A DNA stretch of 64,000 bases from Mycobacterium sp. MBM. Its GTDB lineage: Bacteria > Actinomycetota > Actinomycetes > Mycobacteriales > Mycobacteriaceae. Position 1 is the stretch's first letter. Each line of letters begins with the position of its first letter. Positions 41,773-50,123 of the stretch are shown here, piece by piece. Location of the stretch: positions 1 to 64,000 of the forward strand of contig JAKJHY010000016.1 of NCBI GenBank assembly GCA_021648845.1, written 5' to 3'. A program made the position numbers and the translations under genes. The notes beneath the pieces were generated by a model. That model did no database searches, had not been told where the DNA came from, and saw only the letters and a list, made by a program, of their open reading frames with translations.

Positions 41773-42492
41773 TCCGATGGCCAGCCCCAATGCGGTCAAC
41801 GTCGTCGTGACCTCGACCGATGCGCCCAGTACATCGCCGGTGACACCGCCGAAGCGGCGCACGCAGTGCCCGACCAGCACCGCGCTCACACCCAGCGCCA
41901 CCAGCACCACCAGCGGGCCCTGCCACGGCCGCGGACCGGCGAACGCGGCCGCCGCGGCCAGCAGCACCGACCACACGCCGACCACCCAGAGCGGCTGGGA
42001 CCCGGCGACCATCGCGCCCAGCGAGCTGCCCGCCGCGGCCGGCACCGAACGTCGACAGGTCATCACCACCGCGACCCGGCCCGCCAGCACCGCCACCGCC
42101 ACCGCCACCGGGGCCAGGGCGCCGAACGTCAAACCCTGCACGGCGATGACGACGACCACGGCGGCCACCCCGAACGGCCCCGCGGTACCGTCACGCATCA
42201 CCGCCAACGCCCGCTCGGGCGGCCCGTAGCAGCCAAGCCCGTCCACCGTGTCCGACAACCCGTCGATGTGCAGGCCGCGGGTCAGCAACAGCAGCGCCGC
42301 GACCGTCAGCACACCGGCCAGTGCACCCGGGCCGAACAGCTGCCCACCCACCCACGCCAGCGCGGCGGCCACCGCGCCCAGCACGGCACCGACCACCGGC
42401 AGAGCGGTCAGCGCGCCTCGCCCGAAGGGCGTCGCGGAACGCACGGGCAGCACCGTGCCGAACGCGAAGGCCGAACCGAGCGAACCGATCAT
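41770..42492 (-). CDS. cobS: Adenosylcobinamide-GDP ribazoletransferase (cobalamin synthase)
   Basis: CobS joins adenosylcobinamide-GDP with alpha-ribazole (phosphate), the last assembly step of cobalamin. The 240-residue integral membrane protein has six to seven hydrophobic helices. The family motif HIDGLSDTVDGLGCYG carries the conserved acidic residues; the GTAGPFGV and FGGVTGDVLGA motifs are also present. Its ATG overlaps the cobT stop by four bases (ATGA). It is the last gene of the cobU-cobT-cobS operon and stops 10 bases before the selO start on the same strand. Confidence 0.95.
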   Translation of the reverse strand: MIGSLGSAFAFGTVLPVRSATPFGRGALTALPVVGAVLGAVAAALAWVGGQLFGPGALAGVLTVAALLLLTRGLHIDGLSDTVDGLGCYGPPERALAVMRDGTAGPFGVAAVVVVIAVQGLTFGALAPVAVAVAVLAGRVAVVMTCRRSVPAAAGSSLGAMVAGSQPLWVVGVWSVLLAAAAAFAGPRPWQGPLVVLVALGVSAVLVGHCVRRFGGVTGDVLGASVEVTTTLTALGLAIG

Positions 42493-43535
42493 GGCGTCTT
42501 GTCGGAGATACCGGCCTCGTCGAAGGTGGCCATGAACGCCAGGGTGGCCACCGCGGCACGCAGCACCGGCAGCGCCACCGCGGCGCCGCTGCCCTCACCC
42601 AGATGCATGCCCAGGTCGACGATCGGCTCCAGATCGAGTCGTTGCAGAGCCAACGTGTGCGCAGGCTCTGTGGACCGGTGCCCGGCCCGCCACCAGGCCC
42701 GCGCCCCCGGCGCCAACTCGTCGGCGACCAGGGCGGCGGCGGTCACGACGACACCGTCGAGCAGCACGGGGGTGCGGCGCACCGCGGCCTGGGCCAGGAA
42801 ACCGGCCATGGCGGCCAGATCGGCGCCCCCGCACACCCGCAGCAGACCCACCGGATCGGCGACCACACTGCGGGCCCGGTACAGGGCGTCGCGGATCGCC
42901 GACACCTTGCGTGCCCACCCGTCATCGTCGATGCCGGTCCCGCGTCCGATCACCGCGACCGGTTCCGAACCGGTCAGCGCCGCGATCAACGTCGTTGCCG
43001 GCGTGGTGTTGCCGATGCCCATATCGCCGGCGATCAACAGATCGGCCCCACCGTCGACCTCCTCGTCGGCGATGTCCCGGCCGGCCTGCACAGCGGCCAC
43101 CGCCTCCTCGGCGCTCAATGCGTCCTCGACGGCGATATTGCCGCTGCCGCGGCGCACCTTGTGGGCGCCGAGCCCGTCGCCCGCCGGCTCGGCATCCACC
43201 GCGATATCGGCGACCCGCACACCCGCCCCGGCCAGTTCGGCGAGCACGTTGATCGCCGCGCCGCCGGCATCGAAGTTGGCGACCATCTGGGCTGTCACCT
43301 CGGAAGGAAAGGCCGACACACCCGATGCGGTGACCCCGTGGTCGCCGGCGAACACCACCACCCGGGCGCGTCCGAACGGCCGCGGCGGGCACACGCCCTG
43401 GCAGGCCGCCACCCACACCGACAGCTCCTCCAACCGGCCCAGTGCGCCGGGCGGTTTGGTCAGCAGTTGCTGACGGGATCGCGCGGCGCGCTCGGCATCG
43501 GGGTCCGGGCCGGCCACCGCCGGGAACGTACTCAC
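42489..43535 (-). CDS. cobT: Nicotinate-nucleotide--dimethylbenzimidazole phosphoribosyltransferase
   Basis: CobT activates the lower ligand dimethylbenzimidazole by transferring phosphoribose from nicotinate mononucleotide. The 348-residue protein has the signatures KPPGALGRLEELSVW, VVVFAGDHGVTASGVSAFP, LLIAGDMGIGNTTPATTL and the catalytic Glu region near its end (MHLGEGSGAAVALPVL). The start is GTG 43535: AAGGAG precedes it by six bases, and the codon overlaps the cobU stop (GTGA). An upstream ATG-like extension to 43592 would run inside cobU. Confidence 0.96.
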   Translation of the reverse strand: MSTFPAVAGPDPDAERAARSRQQLLTKPPGALGRLEELSVWVAACQGVCPPRPFGRARVVVFAGDHGVTASGVSAFPSEVTAQMVANFDAGGAAINVLAELAGAGVRVADIAVDAEPAGDGLGAHKVRRGSGNIAVEDALSAEEAVAAVQAGRDIADEEVDGGADLLIAGDMGIGNTTPATTLIAALTGSEPVAVIGRGTGIDDDGWARKVSAIRDALYRARSVVADPVGLLRVCGGADLAAMAGFLAQAAVRRTPVLLDGVVVTAAALVADELAPGARAWWRAGHRSTEPAHTLALQRLDLEPIVDLGMHLGEGSGAAVALPVLRAAVATLAFMATFDEAGISDKTP

Positions 43536-44080
43536 ATGGTCTCCTTCACGGCCACCGGTTGCCCGGCGATGACCAGCACCACCCGGTCGCACAGTGCGGC
43601 CAGCCGCTGGTTCAAGGTGCCGAGCTCATCGGCGAACAGCCGGCCGGCAGCACTCGCGGGCACCACCGTCAAACCGACCTCCGGGCTGACCAACACCAGC
43701 GGCCCGGTGAACCCGTCCACCGCGTGGCAGAGCTCGTCGACATCGGCCGCGACCGAACCGCCGGTCCATGCCTGCCGGCGGTCCATCGCCGCGGTCAGCC
43801 AGCCGCCGATATCGTCGACCAGCGTGGGGGTGGCGGTATCGGCCATCAGTTGCGTTGCGGCATCCGAGGTTTCGACGGTCGCCCAGTGGGCGGGGCGCCG
43901 GGCGCGGTGCGCCTGCACCCGGGCCGCCCAGCTGTCCTGCGTCTCGGGAGCCGGACCGGTGGCCAGGTAACGCACGGCTGCGGCCTCGGCGAGCAGGCAT
44001 TCGGCATGGTGCGATTTGCCCGAGCGGATACCGCCGAGCACCAGCACGCGCACCCCGGGACGAGCGGAGTGAGGGGGCAT
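43532..44080 (-). CDS. cobU: Adenosylcobinamide kinase / adenosylcobinamide-phosphate guanylyltransferase
   Basis: CobU phosphorylates adenosylcobinamide and converts it to the GDP form, feeding CobS. The 182-residue enzyme has the P-loop GGIRSGKSHHAE near the N-terminus, the histidine region ARVQAHRARRPAHWATVE, the LVDDIGGWLTA segment and LVSPEVGLTVVP. The start at ATG 44080 places the P-loop in its usual position. In M. tuberculosis, as I recall, cobU lies elsewhere (Rv0254c) while cobT and cobS are here, so the gene sets differ. It starts 8 bases after the DUF3043 gene stop. Confidence 0.93.
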   Translation of the reverse strand: MPPHSARPGVRVLVLGGIRSGKSHHAECLLAEAAAVRYLATGPAPETQDSWAARVQAHRARRPAHWATVETSDAATQLMADTATPTLVDDIGGWLTAAMDRRQAWTGGSVAADVDELCHAVDGFTGPLVLVSPEVGLTVVPASAAGRLFADELGTLNQRLAALCDRVVLVIAGQPVAVKETM

Positions 44081-44088
44081 GTAGCGCG

Positions 44089-44751
44089 TCAGACGTCGTC
44101 GCCGCGGTTGACCTGCGGGCGCGGTGCCCGCATCCGGCGCAGCTGGGACGCCCGGCTGCCGGCATAGAAGCCCAGCTTCCACCCGGATTCGGTGTTGTCG
44201 GGAAAGCGTTCGTCGACCCGGCGGTTGACGTAGCGGCCCAGGATCACACCGTCGATGGCCATCACGATCAGCAGCACCGGCATCGCGAACGACAGCGGCT
44301 GCTGCACCGCCGGCGACGGAACGGCCAGTGTCACCAGGATCAGGCCCAGCGCGATCGGCATGAACAGCCCGAGCAGATTCCGTCGCGAGTCGACCAGATC
44401 CCGGGCGTAGCGGCGCACCGGACCCTTGTCGCGGGGCAACAGGTAGGCGTCCTCGCCGGCCATCATCCGCTCACGGCGCTCGGCCATATCGGCGCGCCGG
44501 GTCACTTTCTGCGCGCGCCGCTCCTCCTTGGTCAGCTTGCGCCCGCCGACCTCTTTGCGACGTTTGCGCGCCTCGGCGGCGGTCATCGGTGCCGGGGCCA
44601 CCGGGCCACGCCGGCGTGCCGCCTCGCTGCGCTTCGGGGTCGGCCGGCCCTTCGGGGCGGTCCCGCGGGCATCGCCGGTTTCCGCCGGGGAACCGGTGGA
44701 TTCGTCATCCTCCGGGGACGGATTGTCCTTCTTACGGCCGAGCAGATTCAC
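44089..44751 (-). CDS. DUF3043 family membrane protein (Rv2206 type)
   Basis: A 220-residue protein of unknown function. The first ~110 residues are polar and highly charged: an acidic start (DNPSPEDDESTGSP), then Lys/Arg-rich stretches ending in RAQKVTRRADMAERRERMMAGEDAYLLPRDKGPVRRY split by short neutral runs. Two transmembrane helices follow (LLGLFMPIALGLILVTLAV and FAMPVLLIVMAIDGVILG), then a basic tail. GTG 44751 is supported by a TAATCT -10 exactly seven bases upstream; long in-frame extensions upstream are antisense to the glycerate kinase gene. It heads the cobUTS genes, but the 8-base gap says nothing certain about shared function. Confidence 0.85.
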   Translation of the reverse strand: MNLLGRKKDNPSPEDDESTGSPAETGDARGTAPKGRPTPKRSEAARRRGPVAPAPMTAAEARKRRKEVGGRKLTKEERRAQKVTRRADMAERRERMMAGEDAYLLPRDKGPVRRYARDLVDSRRNLLGLFMPIALGLILVTLAVPSPAVQQPLSFAMPVLLIVMAIDGVILGRYVNRRVDERFPDNTESGWKLGFYAGSRASQLRRMRAPRPQVNRGDDV

Positions 44752-44758
44752 ACCGATC

Positions 44759-44764
44759 AGATTA
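44759..44764 (-). promoter_or_regulatory. Leaderless-type -10 (TAATCT) of the DUF3043 gene
   Basis: TAATCT on the minus strand ends 7 bases before GTG 44751. It faces the glycerate kinase promoter only 47 bases away. Confidence 0.45.
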
Positions 44765-44811
44765 CTTCCCGGGTACCGGCCGCCCGCCATGCACCTCGGA
44801 AACGCAGGCTC

Positions 44812-44817
44812 TACGCT
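44812..44817 (+). promoter_or_regulatory. Leaderless-type -10 (TACGCT) of the glycerate kinase gene
   Basis: TACGCT ends 6 bases before ATG 44824. Confidence 0.4.
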
Positions 44818-44823
44818 GCTGGA

Positions 44824-45882
44824 ATGACGGGCCTCGCAGTGCTGATAGCGCCGGATTGCTACGGAGACAGCCTGACTGCGGTGCAAGCCGCTCACGCCAT
44901 CGCCGACGGGTGGCGGCAGGCCCGCGGTGACGACGAGCTGACGCTGGCACCGCAATCCGACGGCGGGCCCGGATTCGTCGACGTGCTGGCCAGCAGGCTG
45001 GGCGGGCTGCAGACCAGCACCGTCAGCGGCCCGCTGGACACTCGGGTGCACGCGCAGTGGGTGCTGCACGGGCAGACCGCCTATATCGAGTGCGCGCAGG
45101 CGTGCGGGCTGAGCCTGCTCGGCGGGCCGCCGACGGTGCACACCGCGGTCGCCGCGCACAGTCGCGGTGTGGGCGAGCTGATCGCCGCGGCGGTGGACGC
45201 CGGGGCACGCCGGATCGTGGTGGGCTTGGGTGGCAGTTCCTGCACCGACGGCGGACGCGGCCTCGTCGATGCGCTGGGCGGTCTGACGGCGGGACGGGCC
45301 CGGCTGGCCGGTATCGAGCTGATCGCCGCCAGCGATGTCGAACACCCGCTGCTGGGGCCGATGGGCGCCGCCGCCGTGTTCGGCCCGCAGAAGGGGGCCG
45401 ACCCGGACACCGTCGAACTCCTCGAAGCGCGGCTCACCGCCTGGGCGGCCGAGCTCGGCGACGGTATCGCCGACCAGCCCGGGGCCGGTGCCGCCGGCGG
45501 TATCGGCGCGGCGCTGCTGGCGCTCGGCGGCCGCCGCGAACCGGGGGCGGCCGTGATCGCCGACCACACCGCGCTGGCCGCCGATATCGCCAGGGCCGAC
45601 CTCATCATCACCGGCGAGGGGCGCTTCGACGACCAGTCGCTGCACGGAAAGGTGGTCAGCGCGCTGGCCGGCGGGGCCCGCGAGCGCGCCACCCCGGTGC
45701 TGGTGCTCGCCGGACAGGTCACCCTGGCACCGGCCGCGCTGGCCCCGGCGGGTATCGCCGCGGCCCACTCGATCACCGATTTCGCCGGTTCCGTGCAGCG
45801 GGCCATGGACGATGCCGCAGCTCAGCTGCAGGGACTGGCCCGACGCACCGCCGCAGATTGGACCCCGACGAGTCGGGAATAG
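44824..45882 (+). CDS. Glycerate kinase
   Basis: A 352-residue member of the GarK/GlxK glycerate kinase family, which phosphorylates D-glycerate, typically at C2. The family landmarks are IAPDCYGDSLTAVQAAHAI (the N-terminal APDSFKGSLTA equivalent), APQSDGGPGFVDVL, VVGLGGSSCTDGGRGLV with the glycine-rich loop, and ADLIITGEGRFDDQSLHGKV. The family's usual 370-380 residue length is slightly undercut. It is the Rv2205c equivalent. The Fe-S carrier gene follows 69 bases later. Confidence 0.9.
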   Translation: MTGLAVLIAPDCYGDSLTAVQAAHAIADGWRQARGDDELTLAPQSDGGPGFVDVLASRLGGLQTSTVSGPLDTRVHAQWVLHGQTAYIECAQACGLSLLGGPPTVHTAVAAHSRGVGELIAAAVDAGARRIVVGLGGSSCTDGGRGLVDALGGLTAGRARLAGIELIAASDVEHPLLGPMGAAAVFGPQKGADPDTVELLEARLTAWAAELGDGIADQPGAGAAGGIGAALLALGGRREPGAAVIADHTALAADIARADLIITGEGRFDDQSLHGKVVSALAGGARERATPVLVLAGQVTLAPAALAPAGIAAAHSITDFAGSVQRAMDDAAAQLQGLARRTAADWTPTSRE

Positions 45883-45895
45883 CGGCTCGACAAGG

Positions 45896-45901
45896 TACCG
45901 T
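45896..45901 (+). promoter_or_regulatory. Possible -10 (TACCGT) of the Fe-S carrier gene
   Basis: TACCGT lies 50 bases before ATG 45952, leaving room for the AGGAG ribosome binding site in the leader. Confidence 0.3.
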
Positions 45902-45951
45902 TGACTACATCGCGCATGCACTGGCTCTTCCAGGTACTTCAGGAGAATGCA

Positions 45952-46308
45952 ATGACTATTCAGGACGACACCACCACCGAAACCCATGGTGCGGTGCTGA
46001 CCGAAGCGGCCGCCAGCAAGGCCAAGGCACTGCTTGACCAGGAGGGTCGCGATGACCTGGCGCTGCGGATCGCCGTGCAGCCCGGTGGCTGCGCCGGCCT
46101 GCGGTACAACCTGTTCTTCGACGACCGCACCCTCGACGGTGACCTGACCACCGAATTCGGTGGCGTGGCGCTGACCGTGGACCGGATGAGCGCGCCCTAC
46201 ATCCAGGGCGCCACCATCGACTTCGTCGACACCATCGAGAAGCAGGGCTTCACCATCGACAACCCGAACGCCACCGGGTCCTGCGCCTGCGGCGACTCGT
46301 TCAACTGA
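45952..46308 (+). CDS. A-type iron-sulfur cluster carrier (HesB/IscA/ErpA family)
   Basis: A 118-residue protein of the same length as Rv2204c. The three cluster-ligand cysteines are in place: the GGCAGLRYNL cysteine and the C-terminal CACGDSF pair. A-type carriers receive [2Fe-2S]/[4Fe-4S] clusters from the SUF machinery and pass them to apo-enzymes; LipA and other Fe-S proteins in this window are possible clients, though this is inference. ATG 45952 is preferred to ATG 45901 because AGGAG lies seven bases upstream and the product then starts MTIQDDTTTETHGA. Confidence 0.92.
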   Translation: MTIQDDTTTETHGAVLTEAAASKAKALLDQEGRDDLALRIAVQPGGCAGLRYNLFFDDRTLDGDLTTEFGGVALTVDRMSAPYIQGATIDFVDTIEKQGFTIDNPNATGSCACGDSFN

Positions 46309-46330
46309 CCTGAGCGTTACCGATGGTGGC

Positions 46331-46921
46331 TCAGCTGGCGCGCTGCACGTAGGAACAGACCAGGATCTGGTCGTCGGACTGCAGCAGCTGGGCCACCACC
46401 TGTATCTGGGTGCCGGCATCGGCTGATCCCCGGCCGGTGCCCGGCTGCACCACCGTCATCGTGAACAGCGCCTGGGCCTGATTCGTCGACCACGGCACCA
46501 CCTTGTCCACCGAGGTCACCTCCACCTCGGTGAACTGCTTGCGGAAGGCATCCGAGCTCAGGTCGGCCAGCGCGAGATCGGAATTGCGGTCGTCGACCGC
46601 GTCATACAGCCCACACAACGCGTGCCGGGCGATCTCCTCATCGTCACCGTCGGTCAACGCGTCCAGAAACCCCTGGATGGCGGGCCGCACATTCTCGGTG
46701 TTCATCGCGGCCGGCGGCCCATCGTCCCCGCCGGAGAAACCCAGCACGGCCACGACGACCGCCGCGACCACCACCACCGCGGCAACGGCCGCCGCCACGA
46801 CCCACCACCGGCTGCGCTTCGGGTATTGCACCGGCGGTGGCAGCGCACCGGGGTACGCCCCGGCAAACGGTGGAACCCCTTGTGGGGGAGTGGATTCGGG
46901 ATACGGCACGGGACCGGACAT
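46331..46921 (-). CDS. Membrane-anchored protein with Pro-rich N-terminus (Rv2203 type)
   Basis: A 196-residue protein with a cytoplasmic proline/glycine-rich N-terminus (about 1-35), one transmembrane helix (WWVVAAAVAAVVVVAAVVVA, about 39-60) and an extracytoplasmic domain of about 130 residues. That domain has the DUF4878/NTF2-like flavour (IQGFLDALTDGDDEEIARHALCGLYDAV), with two cysteines. It is of unknown function. The longer frame up to 47818 is antisense to adoK and not real. A TAGCCT -10 lies 43 bases upstream, divergent from the adoK promoter. Confidence 0.8.
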   Translation of the reverse strand: MSGPVPYPESTPPQGVPPFAGAYPGALPPPVQYPKRSRWWVVAAAVAAVVVVAAVVVAVLGFSGGDDGPPAAMNTENVRPAIQGFLDALTDGDDEEIARHALCGLYDAVDDRNSDLALADLSSDAFRKQFTEVEVTSVDKVVPWSTNQAQALFTMTVVQPGTGRGSADAGTQIQVVAQLLQSDDQILVCSYVQRAS

Positions 46922-46964
46922 CGGGTGCTTTCTCAAGTGTCGGGGCGGGCGGCGACTCAGATGA

Positions 46965-46970
46965 AGGCTA
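46965..46970 (-). promoter_or_regulatory. Possible -10 (TAGCCT) of the Rv2203-type gene
   Basis: TAGCCT on the minus strand lies 43 bases before ATG 46921 in the divergent region shared with adoK. Confidence 0.3.
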
Positions 46971-47023
46971 GCGCACGCCGGCGCCGGCCCCCTCGGGGCG
47001 AAGCACCACCACCCGCGCGTCTG

Positions 47024-47029
47024 TAGTGT
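47024..47029 (+). promoter_or_regulatory. Possible -10 (TAGTGT) of adoK
   Basis: TAGTGT lies 48 bases before GTG 47078. The leader then contains GAAGGGCGAG as a ribosome binding site. Confidence 0.3.
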
Positions 47030-47077
47030 TCGCGTAGCTGCACAGTTCGAAGCGATGAATCGAAGGGCGAGATTTCC

Positions 47078-48046
47078 GTGACCATTGCCGTGACCGGCTC
47101 CATTGCGACCGACCATCTGATGAAGTTCCCCGGCAAGTTCTCCGAGCAGCTGCTGCCCGAACACCTGCAGAAGGTGTCGCTGAGCTTCCTGGTCGACGAG
47201 CTCGTCATCCACCGCGGCGGTGTGGCCGGCAACATGGCCTTCGCCATCGGTGTGCTCGGCGGCGATGTGGCACTGGTCGGCGCGGTCGGGCGTGACTTCG
47301 CCGACTACCGGCAATGGCTCGACGAACACGGCGTCAACACCGAGAACGTGCTGGTCTCCGAGACCGCCTACACCGCGCGTTTCGTCTGCACCACCGATGA
47401 GGCGATGGCCCAGCTGGCCTCCTTCTATCCCGGTGCCATGTCCGAAGCCCGCAACATCGACCTGGCCGATGTCGTCAAGCGCAGCGGCGCACCGGAACTG
47501 GTGATCATCGGGGCCAACGACCCGGACGCGATGTTCCGCCACACCGAGGACTGCCGGACCCTGGGGCTGCCGTTCGCCGCGGACCCGTCCCAGCAGCTGG
47601 CCCGGCTGTCCGGTGCGGAGATCCGCCGGCTCATCGACGGCGCGGCCTACCTGTTCACCAACGACTACGAATGGGACCTGCTGCTGCAGAAGTCCGGGCT
47701 GTCCGAGGCGCAGGTGATGAGCCAGATCCAGCTGCGCATCACCACGCTCGGGGAGAAGGGCGTCGATATCGTCGGCGATGGCACCTTCGTGCACGTCGAC
47801 GTCGTCCCCGAGACCCACCAGGCCGACCCGACCGGTATCGGCGACGCCTTCCGCGCCGGTTTCCTGACCGGCCGCGCCGCCGGGCTGGGTCTGGAGCGCT
47901 CGGCGCAGCTGGCCTCGATGGTGGCCACCCTGGTGCTGGAGGCCCCCGGCCCGCAGGAATGGACCTGGGACCGCGACGCCGCCGTCACCCGGATCGGCGA
48001 CGCCTACGGCACCGACGCCGGCGCCGAGATCGCCGCGGCACTCTAG
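47078..48046 (+). CDS. adoK: Adenosine kinase (PfkB/ribokinase family)
   Basis: Phosphorylates adenosine to AMP in purine salvage; the mycobacterial enzyme (Rv2202c, earlier cbhK) is closer to ribokinases than to other adenosine kinases. The 322-residue protein shows HRGGVAGNMAFAIGVLGGDVALVGAVGRDF (split here by no break) as the substrate-lid region and the anion-hole motif TGIGDAFRAGF with the catalytic base Asp256. TTLGEKG marks the ATP site. The start is GTG 47078 with GAAGGGCGAG upstream. It converges with asnB, leaving a 19-base gap. Confidence 0.93.
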   Translation: MTIAVTGSIATDHLMKFPGKFSEQLLPEHLQKVSLSFLVDELVIHRGGVAGNMAFAIGVLGGDVALVGAVGRDFADYRQWLDEHGVNTENVLVSETAYTARFVCTTDEAMAQLASFYPGAMSEARNIDLADVVKRSGAPELVIIGANDPDAMFRHTEDCRTLGLPFAADPSQQLARLSGAEIRRLIDGAAYLFTNDYEWDLLLQKSGLSEAQVMSQIQLRITTLGEKGVDIVGDGTFVHVDVVPETHQADPTGIGDAFRAGFLTGRAAGLGLERSAQLASMVATLVLEAPGPQEWTWDRDAAVTRIGDAYGTDAGAEIAAAL

Positions 48047-48065
48047 GTCGGGTGCGCCCGGCGGT

Positions 48066-49997
48066 CTACAGCTGCACCGGGTAGCTCGGTTCGCTGATCT
48101 GCGGTGTCACGCTGCCCTCGATGAAGATGGCGTGCCACAACATGAAGATCAACACCGTCCACAACCGGCGGCTGTGATCGCTGTCGCCGACCCGGTGCTC
48201 GTCGAGCATGGTGCGCACCGCGGCCAGGTCGATCAGCTCACCGGCCTGTGACGCCGACACCGTCGCGTGCGCCCAATCCAGCAGTTCGCCGGCCTTGAGC
48301 CAATGCCGGATGGGCACCGGGAAGCCCAGCTTGGGCCGGTTGAGCACATGGGCCGGCACGATCGGTTCCAAGGCCCGGCGCAGCGCGTACTTGGTGGTGG
48401 TGCGGGTGATCTTCTGCTCATAGGGCAGCCGTGAGGCAACCGCGAACACCTCGGGATCCAGGAACGGCACCCGCAGTTCCAGCGAATTGGCCATCGTCAT
48501 CTTGTCGGCCTTGACCAGGATGTCGCCGCGCAGCCAGGTGAACAGGTCCACGTGCTGCATGCGGGCCACCGGATCCCATCCATCGGATGCCGCGTACAGC
48601 GGTGCGGTCACATCCGTGTGCGTCCACTCCGGGCGGAAACCGGGCAGCACCGCGCGCAGTTGCGCATCGGAGAAACTGCGGGCATTGCCGTAGTAGCGCT
48701 CCTGCAGCGTCAGCGACCCGCGGTGCAGCAGGCTCTTACCCCGCATCCCATCGGGCAACGGCTGCGACGCCCGACCGAGCGACCGTCGCACCGGTGTGGG
48801 CAGATAATCGAAGGCCTTCAGCGACAGCGGCTCCCGATAGATGGTGTATCCGCCGAAGAGTTCGTCGGCGCCCTCGCCGGAGAGCACCACCTTGACGTGT
48901 TTGCGGGCCTCGCGGGCGATGAAGAACAACGGCACCAGCGCCGGATCGGCGACCGGCTCGTCGAGATACCAGACGATCTCGGGCAGCGCGGCGACGAACT
49001 CGGCCGCGCTCACCACCTTGGTGACATGCCGCGCCCCGATCGCCTTGGCCGACTCCACGGCCACGTCGACCTCGGAGAATCCCTCCCGTTCGAATCCGGT
49101 CGTGAAGGTGATCAGCCGCGGGTTGTGTCGCATGGCCAGCGCCGCGATGGCGGTGGAGTCGATACCGCCGGACAGGAACGCGCCCACCGTGACATCGGCG
49201 CGCATGTGCTTGGCGACCGAGTCCTCCAGCACCGCGGTGATCTCGTCGTAGCGGGCCTGCTCGCCGCCGGCTTTGAATGCGACAGGGGTGAACTTCGGCG
49301 CGAAGTACCGGGTGACATCCGGCGCCTGGCCCGGACGGATCCGGGCGTAGCTGCCCGATTCCAGCCGGCGGATACCGCGCTGCAGCGTCTCGGGTTCGGG
49401 CACGTACTGCAGCACCGTGTAGTGCTGCACGGCGCGCTCGTCGATCCCCAGGTCGACACCGGCCGTCGCGGCCAAGTCGAGGATGCACTTCTTCTCACTG
49501 CCCACCACGGTGCCGCCCGGGCCGGTGGCCAGGTACAGGGGTTTGATCCCGAACGGGTCCCGCGCGCACAGCAGCTCGTCGGTCTCGGTGTCCCACAGCG
49601 CGAACGCGAACATGCCGCGCAGCCGGGTCAGCACATCGGTGCCCCAGTAGTGGAAACCCGCGACGATCGCCTCGCCGTCACCGTCGGTGCCGAACACCGC
49701 GCCGTGTTCGGCGCGCAGTGCCTCACGCAGTTCCAGGTAGTTGTAGATCTCGCCGTTGAACACCAGCGCGTAGCGCTGCGGCGCGTCCGCCGGGCCCCAC
49801 CGCAGCGGTTGATGGCTGTGCGCGATATCGATGATCGAGAGTCGGTTGAAACCGAGAACGATATCGCCGTCGGACCAGGTCCCGGGCTCGTCGGGGCCCC
49901 GGTGACGCATCAGATGCGAGGCTCCCGACACCGCGTCGACCAGCGCGGGGGAGGTCTCGACGGACGGGTCGGTCAGATACGCCAGCAGTCCGCACAC
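48066..49997 (-). CDS. asnB: Glutamine-dependent asparagine synthetase-like amidotransferase
   Basis: A 643-residue class II glutamine amidotransferase. The start is GTG 49997 so that the nucleophile is Cys2 (CGLLAYL); RHRGPDEPG, the NGEIYNYLELR loop and GTDGDGEAI complete the glutaminase site. The synthetase domain has the ATP pyrophosphatase motif AFLSGGIDSTAIA and GEGADELFGGYTIY. Although annotated as asparagine synthetase, the corynebacterial relative LtsA, of the same length, amidates meso-diaminopimelate of peptidoglycan, and that may be the role here too. A CATACT -10 ends six bases before the start. It is divergent from ctaC. Confidence 0.92.
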   Translation of the reverse strand: MCGLLAYLTDPSVETSPALVDAVSGASHLMRHRGPDEPGTWSDGDIVLGFNRLSIIDIAHSHQPLRWGPADAPQRYALVFNGEIYNYLELREALRAEHGAVFGTDGDGEAIVAGFHYWGTDVLTRLRGMFAFALWDTETDELLCARDPFGIKPLYLATGPGGTVVGSEKKCILDLAATAGVDLGIDERAVQHYTVLQYVPEPETLQRGIRRLESGSYARIRPGQAPDVTRYFAPKFTPVAFKAGGEQARYDEITAVLEDSVAKHMRADVTVGAFLSGGIDSTAIAALAMRHNPRLITFTTGFEREGFSEVDVAVESAKAIGARHVTKVVSAAEFVAALPEIVWYLDEPVADPALVPLFFIAREARKHVKVVLSGEGADELFGGYTIYREPLSLKAFDYLPTPVRRSLGRASQPLPDGMRGKSLLHRGSLTLQERYYGNARSFSDAQLRAVLPGFRPEWTHTDVTAPLYAASDGWDPVARMQHVDLFTWLRGDILVKADKMTMANSLELRVPFLDPEVFAVASRLPYEQKITRTTTKYALRRALEPIVPAHVLNRPKLGFPVPIRHWLKAGELLDWAHATVSASQAGELIDLAAVRTMLDEHRVGDSDHSRRLWTVLIFMLWHAIFIEGSVTPQISEPSYPVQL

Positions 49998-50003
49998 CGG
50001 GCC

Positions 50004-50009
50004 AGTATG
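50004..50009 (-). promoter_or_regulatory. Leaderless-type -10 (CATACT) of asnB
   Basis: CATACT on the minus strand ends 6 bases before GTG 49997; the same hexamer serves ctaE. Confidence 0.4.
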
Positions 50010-50060
50010 CCCAATCGCCCGGTCGCTTCGCTCGACCCGGCGGGCGTGGTCTACGCTGCG

Positions 50061-50066
50061 TAGTAT
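50061..50066 (+). promoter_or_regulatory. Possible -10 (TAGTAT) of ctaC
   Basis: TAGTAT lies 57 bases before GTG 50124, and AGGAGG at 50111-50116 is then inside the leader. Confidence 0.35.
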
Positions 50067-50123
50067 TCGCCAAGATTGACCGACCGCCCTGCGGTTCACC
50101 GACTTCATTTAGGAGGCGCCAAC

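Noticed and set aside
44081..44088. Cobalamin riboswitch controlling cobUTS
   Set aside because: Only 8 bases separate cobU from the upstream gene, and no B12-box was seen upstream of the DUF3043 start.
44752..46419. N-terminal extension of the DUF3043 frame to 776 residues
   Set aside because: The extension is antisense to the glycerate kinase and Fe-S carrier genes; the real start at 44751 has a -10 at leaderless spacing.
48066..49997. Simple label of asparagine synthetase with free aspartate as substrate
   Set aside because: Kept only as the family name; the length and likeness to LtsA leave diaminopimelate amidation equally possible.
50016..50042. Insertion-sequence remnant suggested by the CGCTTCGCTCG element
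   Set aside because: Only a short isolated near-palindrome is present; no terminal repeats or transposase codons lie nearby.
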